A stretch of DNA of 64,000 nucleotides from Paenibacillus_I sp035510375. Lineage in GTDB: Bacteria > Bacillota > Bacilli > Paenibacillales > Paenibacillaceae. Position numbers and translations under genes: made by a program. The stretch lies in assembly GCF_035510375.1 (NCBI RefSeq), contig NZ_DATKHG010000076.1. One strand, written 5' to 3'. Under the pieces are notes generated by a model that made no database searches, was not told where the DNA came from, and saw only the letters and a program-made list of their open reading frames with translations. Below, in pieces: positions 35,210 to 42,714 of the stretch. How positions within the stretch are numbered: the stretch's first letter is position 1; each line of letters opens with the position of its first letter.

Positions 35210-35989
35210 ATGGCGCAAATTGAGCTGCGCGATGTCGGGCTGAGCTACTTTACGTTAATGCAGGAAACCGAAGCGCTGCGGGATATCAATTTGACCGTCG
35301 AACAAGGCGAATTTATCAGCGTCGTGGGACCGAGCGGCTGCGGGAAAAGCACGCTGCTCTCCCTCGTCTCCGGCATGCACAAGCCGACGAAGGGCAGGGT
35401 CGAGATTGACGGCCGGGAGGTGGCGGGCAACTCCCCGAAGGTCGGTTACATGCTGCAGCACGACCATCTGTTCGAGTGGCGGGATGTGCTCGGCAATGTG
35501 ACGGTAGGGGCGGAAATCCGCCGGATGGACCGCAAGAAAGCGGAGGGGAAGGCGCTGGAGCTGCTGGAACGCTACGGGCTGGGAGGTTTCGCTCATCACA
35601 ATCCGTCCCAGCTTTCCGGCGGGATGCGCCAGCGGGTGGCGCTGATCCGGACGCTGGTGACGGAGCCGGACATTATGCTGCTGGATGAGCCGTTCTCCGC
35701 CCTGGATTATCAGACGCGCCTGACACTGGCCGACGAAATTCATGGCATCATCAAGGATCAGGGGAAAACGGCCATCCTGGTCACCCATGATATTTCGGAG
35801 GCCATCAGCATGGCGGACCGGGTCATGGTCATGTCCAGGCGGCCGAGTACGATATCGACGGTATATGATATCCGTTTTGAAGAAGGGACCGGCCTGTCGC
35901 CTTGGAGGAAACGGGAGGCGGCCCGGTACAACCAATATTTTAACGCCATATGGAGGGAGCTGGAGGGCCATGTCGTCTTTGCCCGTTAG
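35210..35989 (+). CDS. ABC transporter ATPase, SsuB/TauB type
   Basis: The 259-residue protein has all ABC motifs: Walker A GPSGCGKST (about 44-52), Q-loop MLQHD, signature LSGGMRQR, Walker B IMLLDEPFSALD and H-loop VTHD. It energises import by the adjacent permease and binding protein. The start is four bases after the binding protein stop; its end overlaps the permease start by 20 bases. The Q-loop and signature wording fit the nitrate/sulfonate/thiamine-precursor importer group. Confidence 0.94.
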   Translation: MAQIELRDVGLSYFTLMQETEALRDINLTVEQGEFISVVGPSGCGKSTLLSLVSGMHKPTKGRVEIDGREVAGNSPKVGYMLQHDHLFEWRDVLGNVTVGAEIRRMDRKKAEGKALELLERYGLGGFAHHNPSQLSGGMRQRVALIRTLVTEPDIMLLDEPFSALDYQTRLTLADEIHGIIKDQGKTAILVTHDISEAISMADRVMVMSRRPSTISTVYDIRFEEGTGLSPWRKREAARYNQYFNAIWRELEGHVVFAR

Positions 35990-36836
35990 GGAGTCGTCCG
36001 CCGCGCAAGAAGCGCCGGCCGCGCCCGCGGCGCAGCCGGTCTCTGTGCAGTATGCCCGCTATCTTCGTGCGCAGAAACGCGCCGCCCGGCTGGTTCGGCT
36101 GTCGCGGCTGTCCGTGCTCGCCGCGTTTCTCGCGCTGTGGGAGCTGGCCGCCGCCCTGCAGTGGGTCGACCCGATGCTGACGAGCAAGCCGTCATCGCTG
36201 GCGTCCTCGTTCATGCAGTTTTCGCTGGAAGGCAATCTGCTCAGGCATACATGGATTACGGGAGTTGAAACGATGGTCGGCCTTATGGTCTCCATGGCCG
36301 CCGGCACGGCGATCGCCGTTCTTTTCTGGTGGTCCTCTTACGCGTCGAAAGTGCTGGAGCCGTACATGGTCGTTCTGAACGCCCTTCCCAAGGTGGCGCT
36401 CGGTCCGATCTTCTACATCTGGCTCGGCGACCGGTATTCGATATACGGCATGGCCGTCGCCATTTCGATCATCGTCACGATCATGATGATTGAGGCGGGG
36501 TTCAGGGAGATCGGCAAAACAAAGCTGAAGGTCATGGAGTCGTTCGGCGCGACCAAGCTTCAGATGCTGCGGATGGTGCTGCTGCCCGCAAGCGTTCCGA
36601 ACCTGATCGCCGCCTTGAAGGTAAACGTCGGGTTGACGCTCGTCGGCGTCATCATGGGCGAATTCTTGTCGTCCAAGGCGGGTCTGGGTTATTTGATCAT
36701 TTACGGCGGCCAGGTGTTCCAGATGGATATGGTCATGGTCAGCATCGCGATGCTGGCGGTTCTCTCTATCCTCTTATACGGGATCGTCACCGTTATCGGC
36801 CGCTTCGCCATGAAGCGAAATCATTTTGAGGAATAA
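35970..36836 (+). CDS. ABC transporter permease, SsuC/ThiX type
   Basis: The 288-residue protein has a 40-residue Ala/Pro-rich cytoplasmic N-terminus and six membrane spans. Its EAA-type loop reads KLKVMESFGATKLQMLRMV, and the GEFLSSKAGLGYLI segment is typical of the nitrate/taurine permease family. ATG 35970 is chosen because GGAGGGAGCTGGAGGGCC precedes it; the longer open frame would overlap most of the ATPase gene. It is the last gene of the NIF3-ABC operon. Confidence 0.92.
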   Translation: MSSLPVRESSAAQEAPAAPAAQPVSVQYARYLRAQKRAARLVRLSRLSVLAAFLALWELAAALQWVDPMLTSKPSSLASSFMQFSLEGNLLRHTWITGVETMVGLMVSMAAGTAIAVLFWWSSYASKVLEPYMVVLNALPKVALGPIFYIWLGDRYSIYGMAVAISIIVTIMMIEAGFREIGKTKLKVMESFGATKLQMLRMVLLPASVPNLIAALKVNVGLTLVGVIMGEFLSSKAGLGYLIIYGGQVFQMDMVMVSIAMLAVLSILLYGIVTVIGRFAMKRNHFEE

Positions 36837-37029
36837 GACGAGGGAAGGACCGGTCTCAAAGCGGCTGCTTGACACCGGTCCCGTCCGCCGGGAGAAATTT
36901 TATCCTGTGCCGTCGAACGTAGCTTTATCCCGGCGTGGCCGCTGCGGAAAAGCTCCATCGTGCCCCATGGCGCCCATGGGGCGATATCTAGTATTAACTG
37001 TAAATAAAGGTTGCTAGAAATAGAATTGT

Positions 37030-37044
37030 GGTATACAATGTACA
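37030..37044. promoter_or_regulatory. GGTATACAATGTACA operator variant (site 2)
   Basis: The left half is identical to site 1; the right half deviates at two positions (TGTACA for TATACC). It lies nine bases before a TGTGA-N6-TCACA palindrome. Confidence 0.55.
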
Positions 37045-37052
37045 ATAAATCC

Positions 37053-37068
37053 TGTGAGATAGATCACA
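37053..37068. promoter_or_regulatory. CRP/FNR-family palindrome
   Basis: TGTGAGATAGATCACA fits TGTGA-N6-TCACA perfectly, the consensus for CRP-type and for Bacillus FNR regulators. It is adjacent to operator site 2. Confidence 0.6.
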
Positions 37069-37090
37069 GAGATTATATTTTCACAGGATG

Positions 37091-37104
37091 TGCAAACGCT
37101 TACA
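37091..37104. promoter_or_regulatory. CcpA cre-like site
   Basis: TGCAAACGCTTACA matches the cre consensus TGWAANCGNTNWCA with one deviation, upstream of the permease at 37361. It suggests carbon catabolite control. Confidence 0.5.
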
Positions 37105-37255
37105 CGGTTAGGGGGGTGCGAATAGAGCGCAAAAAAAGCGGCTGTTTGTGCTAATAAGCAGTGCTTGGTGCAATTGTGTTAAGTTTATGTCACTAAAAAT
37201 TACGTAATCATGCAGTTTTCAGGGAGGATGAACAAAAAACAAACCAATAAAAAGA

Positions 37256-37270
37256 AAAATATTGTATACC
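37256..37270. promoter_or_regulatory. GGTATACAAT operator, inverted (site 3)
   Basis: Read on the minus strand the bases are GGTATACAATATTTT: a full left half and a weak right half of the regulon dyad. Confidence 0.45.
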
Positions 37271-37303
37271 AAACCTCTTTAGTGTTATACTCACGTTAGA
37301 TAG

Positions 37304-37319
37304 TGTGACATCAGTCACG
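37304..37319. promoter_or_regulatory. CRP/FNR-like palindrome
   Basis: TGTGACATCAGTCACG fits TGTGA-N6-TCACA with one mismatch and lies about 40 bases before the permease start. Confidence 0.5.
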
Positions 37320-37360
37320 CTGCGCGGGAAACAATTATTTAAGAGAGTTGAGGGATGCGG

Positions 37361-38824
37361 ATGATTACGATGTCGCATGTATTGTATGCTTTGGTAACGG
37401 TAAGCGTCATACTGGTCATGTTTTTCCGGCGGGGCGTGGTCATTCCGACATTGATCGGAACCTTTATTATCGGATGGGTATATAAAGGAGACGTAATCAG
37501 CGGCTTCAAGGCGGTATACAACGCCAACCTGACCGCAGCCAAGGAACTGTTCACGATTTTCCTCATTATTACGTTCATGGTGGCTTTGTTGAATTCGCTG
37601 AAGGATATCGGCGCGGACCGGCGGATGATCCAGCCGCTTCAGAAGCTGATTGTCAACGGCCATATCGCATTTTTCGCCCTTGCGGGCATTACGTTCGTCA
37701 TCTCCCTCTTTTTCTGGCCGACACCCGCGGTTCCACTCATCGGGGCGCTGCTCATTCCGGCAGCCGTCCGCGCGGGTTTGCCGCCGATGGGCGCGGCGAT
37801 GGCGATTGCGATGGCCGGACAAGGGATGGCGCTCTCCTCCGATTACATCATGCAGGTTGCGCCGATGCTTAGCGCAACAGGCGCCGGCATCGGCACCGCA
37901 GCCGTAGCGGACAAAGCCATGATTCTGTCGCTCATTACGGGCGGCGTGGCGATCGGCTCCGCTTACCTGCTCAACAAGAAATCGATCAGCGAGCCGGTGG
38001 CCGGGGATTTGGGCATGCCGCAGCCGATCGTTCTGAAGACGGCGGACAAGGCGGAGCAGCAGGAGCCTTCCTATGCGGAAGCCGCGGCAACGACCGAGAC
38101 GCTCGCGCCTTCTCTTCAGCGCTGGTCGAAAATATTTGCGGTAGCCGTGCCGCTGTCCATGCTCGCCATCATGATCGTCATGGCTGCCAGTAAGCTCGGA
38201 TCGGGTCTCGGCAGCTTCGAGGGCGGAGACGGGGCGGCATTCATCGGGGGCGTGGCCATCATCCTTCTGATTCTTGCAAGCATCGCGCTCGGCAAAGCGG
38301 ACGCGCTCGACAAAATCAGCGATCACCTGGTGGAAGGCTTCGTGTTTGCGTTTCGGGCGATGGGTCCGGTCATTCCGATCGCGGGCTTCTTCTTCCTCGG
38401 CAACTCCGATTTCTCGGGAAGCATTTTGTCGGTTGCCGAAGGCGCTGCGGCTCCCGCATTTTTGTTCGATCTCGTCGCGTCCGTGCAATCGTACATTCCT
38501 TCCAGCAGCTTCCTGACGGGCTTCGGCCTACTGCTGATCGGAATTGTGACAGGCCTCGACGGCTCCGGCTTCTCCGGACTGCCGCTGACCGGTTCGCTCT
38601 CCGGCGCTTTGGCTCCCGCTGTCGGCATGGATCCTTCGACGCTTGCGGCAATCGGCCAGATGGGCGCGATTTGGGCCGGCGGAGGCACGATTATCGCCTG
38701 GTCCTCGCTGGTGGCGGTTGCGGGCTTTGCAGGCGTCTCGGCGATCGACCTTGCCCGCAAAAACTTCATTCCGGTCATGCTTGGGCTAATCGTCTCCACT
38801 TTGTTCGCGATTATCTTCTGGTAA
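37361..38824 (+). CDS. Predicted multi-span permease of unknown substrate
   Basis: The protein has about 487 residues with roughly twelve hydrophobic segments and a charged central loop (about residues 215-255). It is organised as two similar halves and rich in Gly/Ala motifs such as FWPTPAVPLIGALLIPAAVRAG and GLDGSGFSGLPLTGSL. The pattern suits the ion-transporter/GntP-like superfamilies, but I cannot name the family. ATG 37361 sits six bases after AGGG; ATG 37355 is an alternative. The operator-dense promoter ties it to the catabolic regulon, so it may import or export the pathway compound. Confidence 0.7.
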   Translation: MITMSHVLYALVTVSVILVMFFRRGVVIPTLIGTFIIGWVYKGDVISGFKAVYNANLTAAKELFTIFLIITFMVALLNSLKDIGADRRMIQPLQKLIVNGHIAFFALAGITFVISLFFWPTPAVPLIGALLIPAAVRAGLPPMGAAMAIAMAGQGMALSSDYIMQVAPMLSATGAGIGTAAVADKAMILSLITGGVAIGSAYLLNKKSISEPVAGDLGMPQPIVLKTADKAEQQEPSYAEAAATTETLAPSLQRWSKIFAVAVPLSMLAIMIVMAASKLGSGLGSFEGGDGAAFIGGVAIILLILASIALGKADALDKISDHLVEGFVFAFRAMGPVIPIAGFFFLGNSDFSGSILSVAEGAAAPAFLFDLVASVQSYIPSSSFLTGFGLLLIGIVTGLDGSGFSGLPLTGSLSGALAPAVGMDPSTLAAIGQMGAIWAGGGTIIAWSSLVAVAGFAGVSAIDLARKNFIPVMLGLIVSTLFAIIFW

Positions 38825-38836
38825 AAAGGCGGAGGT

Positions 38837-39442
38837 TTAACTTCCGGCCGATAACCGATCTGGCGCGGAAGCCTCCGGTGTCGCGGCAGGCAGAAGCAGG
38901 GGCGTGATCTCGCGGCAAGCGTGGACAAGCACGTCCGACATGACTGCAGCCATCTCGGCCACGAACGTCAGGCTGGTATGCTCCAGCACTTTGGTATTCA
39001 GCGCGCGGTGGTTGTTGATGATTCCCTTAAAATGAATGTGGCCGACAGGAGGAAGCGGTTTGCCCTGGCTCGCGCCCGGCTGAAGCGGTTCCTCCACAAG
39101 CTGCAGCGTGCCGATTTTGTAAAATTGGCCCAGGCACGCGTCTACGGCGACGACGTATGCTTCCATGTGCTTGGCGGCGATATGGTGCATCGTTTTATGC
39201 AGATTAAGGGCGTGGACCGGTTGATCGAGCATGCCGTAGATCCGGACAGGTCCGGGTTTCCCGGAAGCCTTCAATCGGCTTCCGACCATAGGTCCGAGCG
39301 AGTCCCAGGTATAGCGGTTGGTTCCGACGCAGACGATGACGATTTCGCGATAGGCCGCATCATTTTTATGGAAATGGTTGATTAGGGCTTCCGACAAATA
39401 CCCGGCGGATCTTTTGTCGAGGTAGTGGCTGTGGTGCATCAT
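38837..39442 (-). CDS. yyaC: YyaC-like sporulation protein (DUF1256)
   Basis: The protein has about 201 residues and contains VCVGTNRYTWDSLGPMVGSRL and VVAVDACLGQ, the conserved patterns of the YyaC/DUF1256 family, which is related to the germination protease (GPR) fold. YyaC is a sporulation-associated protein of endospore formers. The start at 39442 (MMHHSHYLDK) follows AAGGAGACGG on the minus strand. It is convergent with the permease and divergent from the creatininase gene, and it looks like a resident gene embedded in the catabolic island. Confidence 0.85.
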   Translation of the reverse strand: MMHHSHYLDKRSAGYLSEALINHFHKNDAAYREIVIVCVGTNRYTWDSLGPMVGSRLKASGKPGPVRIYGMLDQPVHALNLHKTMHHIAAKHMEAYVVAVDACLGQFYKIGTLQLVEEPLQPGASQGKPLPPVGHIHFKGIINNHRALNTKVLEHTSLTFVAEMAAVMSDVLVHACREITPLLLPAATPEASAPDRLSAGS

Positions 39443-39546
39443 GCTGCCGTCTCCTTGCTCCATGTATTGCCGTTCCTTTATAATATCAATTATACAGGGA
39501 TTGCAGCGCCGAAAACATAAGGATCTATGACAATTTCGTTAAAATT

Positions 39547-39561
39547 GGTATACAATATGCC
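39547..39561. promoter_or_regulatory. GGTATACAATATGCC operator (site 4)
   Basis: One base differs from the exact operator (TATGCC). It lies 26 bases before the creatininase-family start, next to its ribosome site, so it probably represses that operon. Confidence 0.65.
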
Positions 39562-39587
39562 AATAAGCGAAGAAGGGAGTTCCAGTC

Positions 39588-40334
39588 ATGCCGTCCTCCT
39601 ATCTATTAACCCAAATGACATGGCCTGAGGTCGAACAAGCCCTCACAACGGTTAAAATCGCCATTATTCCGCTGGGCGCGCATGAGCAGCACGGACCGCA
39701 CATGGCGGAAAGCTGCGACGCCGTGCTGGCCGAGGAAATGGGCAAAAGGCTGGCGGAGCGCTTGTATCCGGAGGCGCTCGTGACGCCAACGATCAACATG
39801 GGCATTTCGCCGCATCATATTCATTTTCCGGGGACGATTTCGCTTGAGCCGGCCACGCTGATCGCGATTCTTCGCGATATGATCGTGTCATTAAGGCGGC
39901 ACGGCATCCGCAATGTGCTTGTGCTGAATGCGCACGGCGGCAACCAGGCCACGCTCGGCGTGGCGTCGGATATTCTGACCAGAGAGCTGGAAGTGAATTT
40001 TTATTATGCCAAGACGACCGCTTCGGCGAAAGATGTGATGGACCGCCGGATCGAGTCGAAGCTTTACGGGCACAGCTGCGACCGGGAGGTTTCGGAAGCG
40101 TTGTATCTCGCCCCGCATCTGGTGCGCATGGACAAGCTGGAGAAAGGCGACATCCAGGAAGGCAAATGGCGCAAGCTGAGGCCGGGCAATCCGCTTCAGG
40201 GCTACTATTATTATGAAGAGATGACGCGCAACGGCTGCATCGGCGACGCGACCAGGGCGAGCCGGGAGATCGGCGAGGAGATCGTGGAAACTGCGCTGGA
40301 ACGGCTGGCCAGCGCCGTGAAAGACGTGCTGTAG
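39588..40334 (+). CDS. Creatininase-family metal-dependent amidohydrolase
   Basis: The 248-residue protein shows the creatininase metal-site motifs: IPLGAHEQHGPHMAESCDAV (Glu, His and Asp ligands) and NAHGGNQATLG, then an EVSEALY segment. Family members include creatinine amidohydrolase, the mycofactocin protein MftE and lactone or amide hydrolases, so the substrate is open. The ATG follows GAAGGGAG. The downstream DUF401 permease begins two bases after the stop, and operator site 4 lies upstream. It probably hydrolyses a ring amide or lactone in the island's pathway (inference). Confidence 0.88.
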   Translation: MPSSYLLTQMTWPEVEQALTTVKIAIIPLGAHEQHGPHMAESCDAVLAEEMGKRLAERLYPEALVTPTINMGISPHHIHFPGTISLEPATLIAILRDMIVSLRRHGIRNVLVLNAHGGNQATLGVASDILTRELEVNFYYAKTTASAKDVMDRRIESKLYGHSCDREVSEALYLAPHLVRMDKLEKGDIQEGKWRKLRPGNPLQGYYYYEEMTRNGCIGDATRASREIGEEIVETALERLASAVKDVL

Positions 40335-40335
40335 C

Positions 40336-41778
40336 ATGAAGCGGCTTCTGTTTCTTGCCGCCATAGCGATCTATCTCGGCTCGGCCGTCTATCCGGACGC
40401 GGCGCTGAAATGGGCCGTCTCGGCGCTCAGCTTCGCGATCGTCGTCACCGCATTCTTCTCGGCCGGGAAGTTCGTCCGCGCCGTCGGCGGGGTGTTCCTG
40501 GCCGTCGGCTTCAGCCTGCTGGCGCTCAACAAGGCCTCCGCCGCGGAAATGCTCCGCAGCTTCGGTTATATGATGAACGTGCTCAGCCTGTTCGCGCTCA
40601 TTCCGCTCATTGCGCTGCCGATTGAGCTCGGACGCTACGCGGCAAGGGTGCAGGCGGCGGTGCGGGCGCGGGTCCGCAGCTCCGGCATGCTGTATGCCTT
40701 GACGTCTTTCTTGTCTTATGTGTTCTGCAGCTTCATGAACCTGGGCGCGCTGCCGATGGTGCATCAAACGATCCGGCCCTCGCTGAAGCTGTTTCCGATC
40801 CGGGAACGCGACCGCTTCATAAGCCGTGCCATTACGCACGGCTACAGCATGCCGGTCATCTGGACGCCCGTATCCCCCATTCTGGGGATCGTCGTGGAGA
40901 TGACGGGCGTACGGTGGAGCGCGCTGTTGCCGATCGTCATTCCGCTCAGCCTGCTCGGCCTGGCGCTCGATTGGGCGATCGCCATGTGGATTGCGGCTCG
41001 CAGGCGCAAGCAGGCGGGAGTCTCGGCGGCAAGCGAACTCTCGGAGGCGGCAAGCGAAGTGTCCGCGGCGGCCGAAGTCCCGGAGGCGAGCGGGCAAGCC
41101 CCGGTGAAACCGGCGGACGAAAACGCCGGCTCGCAGGCGAAGCATCCGGCGCACATTTTTGCGGCGATATTGATATTTAACGTGCTGGTCTCGCTGCTCG
41201 AGCTTTTGACCCATGTCAGCTTTTTGCTGCTGGTGTCGATGACCGTGATCCCGTTCGCCTTCCTGTGGTCGCTGCTGATCGGACAAGGGCTTTCGTTTAT
41301 CCGGCGGGCCCGGACCAGGCTGCCCGAGCAAGTGCTGCGCATGCAGGATCAGTTTCTCGTTTATTTAAGCGCGGGATTCATGATTACCGCCATCCAGTCC
41401 ACGGGCGCGGGGCGTGTCCTCAACAGCGGGCTCGGAACGTTCAAGGACGCGATCGGCGCCGACCTGTTCCTCCTGTTCATTCCGCTCATCCCGCTCGGTC
41501 TCGCTTTCGTCGGGCTTCATCCCGCGGTGGGACTGGCGCTGGCAGCCGAATCGCTCGATCCCGCCGCGCTCGGCATATCGCCGCAGATTACGGCGATTGC
41601 CATGCTGACGGGCGCCGCGACGGCGTTCCTGATGGGACCCTACAATGCGACTGCCGGCATAATGGCCGGTTTGATCAACCGGAGCCCCTATAAGGTGTCC
41701 AACTGGAATGCGCCTTTCACGGCGGCCTACCTGGCCATGTCGACGATCGTGCTGCTGATTTTGCAAAAAGGAGGTTGA
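40336..41778 (+). CDS. DUF401-family membrane transporter (second copy)
   Basis: The 480-residue protein is a paralogue of the permease at 30858: both have about ten spans, a middle loop, and matching segments such as FMNLGALPMVHQTIRPS and AFLMGPYNATAGIMAGLI. The middle cytoplasmic loop (about 225-270) is expanded and Ala/Glu-rich. It is translationally coupled to the creatininase gene (two-base gap). Two DUF401 proteins in one regulon suggest two related substrates or a substrate and a product. Confidence 0.82.
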   Translation: MKRLLFLAAIAIYLGSAVYPDAALKWAVSALSFAIVVTAFFSAGKFVRAVGGVFLAVGFSLLALNKASAAEMLRSFGYMMNVLSLFALIPLIALPIELGRYAARVQAAVRARVRSSGMLYALTSFLSYVFCSFMNLGALPMVHQTIRPSLKLFPIRERDRFISRAITHGYSMPVIWTPVSPILGIVVEMTGVRWSALLPIVIPLSLLGLALDWAIAMWIAARRRKQAGVSAASELSEAASEVSAAAEVPEASGQAPVKPADENAGSQAKHPAHIFAAILIFNVLVSLLELLTHVSFLLLVSMTVIPFAFLWSLLIGQGLSFIRRARTRLPEQVLRMQDQFLVYLSAGFMITAIQSTGAGRVLNSGLGTFKDAIGADLFLLFIPLIPLGLAFVGLHPAVGLALAAESLDPAALGISPQITAIAMLTGAATAFLMGPYNATAGIMAGLINRSPYKVSNWNAPFTAAYLAMSTIVLLILQKGG

Positions 41779-41802
41779 CAGACAGCGCCCAAGTTGCAAT
41801 AA

Positions 41803-41818
41803 TGTGATCAACATCACT
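41803..41818. promoter_or_regulatory. CRP/FNR-like palindrome
   Basis: TGTGATCAACATCACT fits TGTGA-N6-TCACA with one mismatch. It lies two bases before exact operator site 5. Confidence 0.55.
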
Positions 41819-41820
41819 TT

Positions 41821-41835
41821 GGTATACAATATACC
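41821..41835. promoter_or_regulatory. GGTATACAATATACC operator (site 5, exact repeat of site 1)
   Basis: The 15 bases are identical to 30808-30822, 11 kb away. It precedes the six-gene run from the heme-oxygenase-like gene to the second ChrA half. Confidence 0.75.
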
Positions 41836-41914
41836 AAAATGGACATGTCGCCAGTCGGCTGCGCCGCGGGAAACAAAACAAATCGAATGGTTAATTTGAG
41901 AGGAGAGACGAACA

Positions 41915-42631
41915 ATGGCAACGGTATTGACGAAACGGGAATTCATGAACAAGGAGGAATTTCGCCGCGCACTGGAGCAGGCCATCGAAGGCAACGCGGT
42001 AGCGAAGGCGCCTTTCACGACGATGTGGGCGAACGGCGAGCTGAAGAAGGAGCATTTTGCCCGCTGGGTGGAGCAGCATTACGCCTACGTCGGACCGTTC
42101 GCGGACTATCTGGCTTATGTATACGCCAACTGTCCGCATGAAGACGCCAAGGACTTCCTGCTGCAGAACATGTGGGAAGAGGAGCTCGGCGGCGACCGCC
42201 ATACGGATTTGCTGATCCGCTTCGGTGAAGCGTGCGGAACGACGCGCGAGCGCATCGTGGCCATGGATAACCTGCTTCCCGAGACGATCGGCCTGCAATC
42301 CTGGTGCTACCGGATGGCGATGAAAGAAAACTTCCTGTATGCGACGGCGGCCCTCGTAGTCGGTCTCGAATCCCAAGTGCCTTCGATTTACCGGAGACAA
42401 ACGCCGACGCTTCGCGAGAAATACGGCTTCACGGACGAGGAGGTTGAATTTTTCGACCTGCATATCGTTTCCGACGAAATCCACGGGGAGCGCGGCTACC
42501 AGATCGTATTGGAATACGCGAGGACGGCGGAAGAGCAGCAGCGCTGCATCGAAATCGTTGAAGAGGCGACGAAGATGCGCAGAATGTACCTTGCCGGCAT
42601 CTCCCGTGAATTCCTCGGCAAATCCTCATAA
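41915..42631 (+). CDS. Heme-oxygenase-fold protein (TenA/PqqC/CADD-like), candidate diiron oxidase
   Basis: The 238-residue all-helical protein carries FTTMWANGELKKEHFARWVEQHY, NMWEEELGGDRHTDLLIRF, LESQVPSIYRRQ and FDLHIVSDEIHGERG. The Glu, His, Glu, His, Asp, His pattern across these helices fits the metal ligands of heme-oxygenase-like diiron oxidases and CADD proteins. Classic TenA thiaminase catalytic Cys is not evident. PqqC-like oxidase activity is also possible. It is the first gene of the main catabolic operon, with two ferredoxins in the same regulon as possible electron donors. This is probably the key oxidative enzyme of the pathway (inference). The start follows GAGAGGAGAG. Confidence 0.8.
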   Translation: MATVLTKREFMNKEEFRRALEQAIEGNAVAKAPFTTMWANGELKKEHFARWVEQHYAYVGPFADYLAYVYANCPHEDAKDFLLQNMWEEELGGDRHTDLLIRFGEACGTTRERIVAMDNLLPETIGLQSWCYRMAMKENFLYATAALVVGLESQVPSIYRRQTPTLREKYGFTDEEVEFFDLHIVSDEIHGERGYQIVLEYARTAEEQQRCIEIVEEATKMRRMYLAGISREFLGKSS

Positions 42632-42635
42632 GAAC

Positions 42636-42689
42636 GCCGGCGGTCAAGCCGTTCCCGGGAACCCTCTTCCCGGGATTCGGCTGACCGGC
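42636..42689 (+). other. Strong intra-operon hairpin
   Basis: A long interrupted stem (GCCGG...GGTCA / TGACCGGC, AAGCC/GGCT, CCCGGGAA-ccctc-TTCCCGGG) fills the gap between the oxidase-like and aldehyde dehydrogenase genes. There is no T run, so RNA processing or stability control is more likely than termination. Confidence 0.5.
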
Positions 42690-42714
42690 TGAGACGGTTA
42701 GAAAGGAGCAGCTC

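Larger units (their letters stand above)
36837..37360. other. Regulatory intergenic region with stacked operator-like sites
   Basis: No gene is seen in these 524 bases. There is a perfect nine-pair hairpin (GCCCCATGG-CGC-CCATGGGGC, 36962-36982) without a T run. Two GGTATACAAT-type sites, two TGTGA-N6-TCAC sites and one cre-like site, listed separately, follow in the AT-rich right half. This density suggests two promoters or a looped, multiply regulated one for the permease at 37361. Confidence 0.6.

Noticed and set aside
37170..37186. Near-match to a GlnR/TnrA box (TGTTAAGTTTATGTCAC)
   Set aside because: Right half does not fit TNACA at the required N7 spacing.
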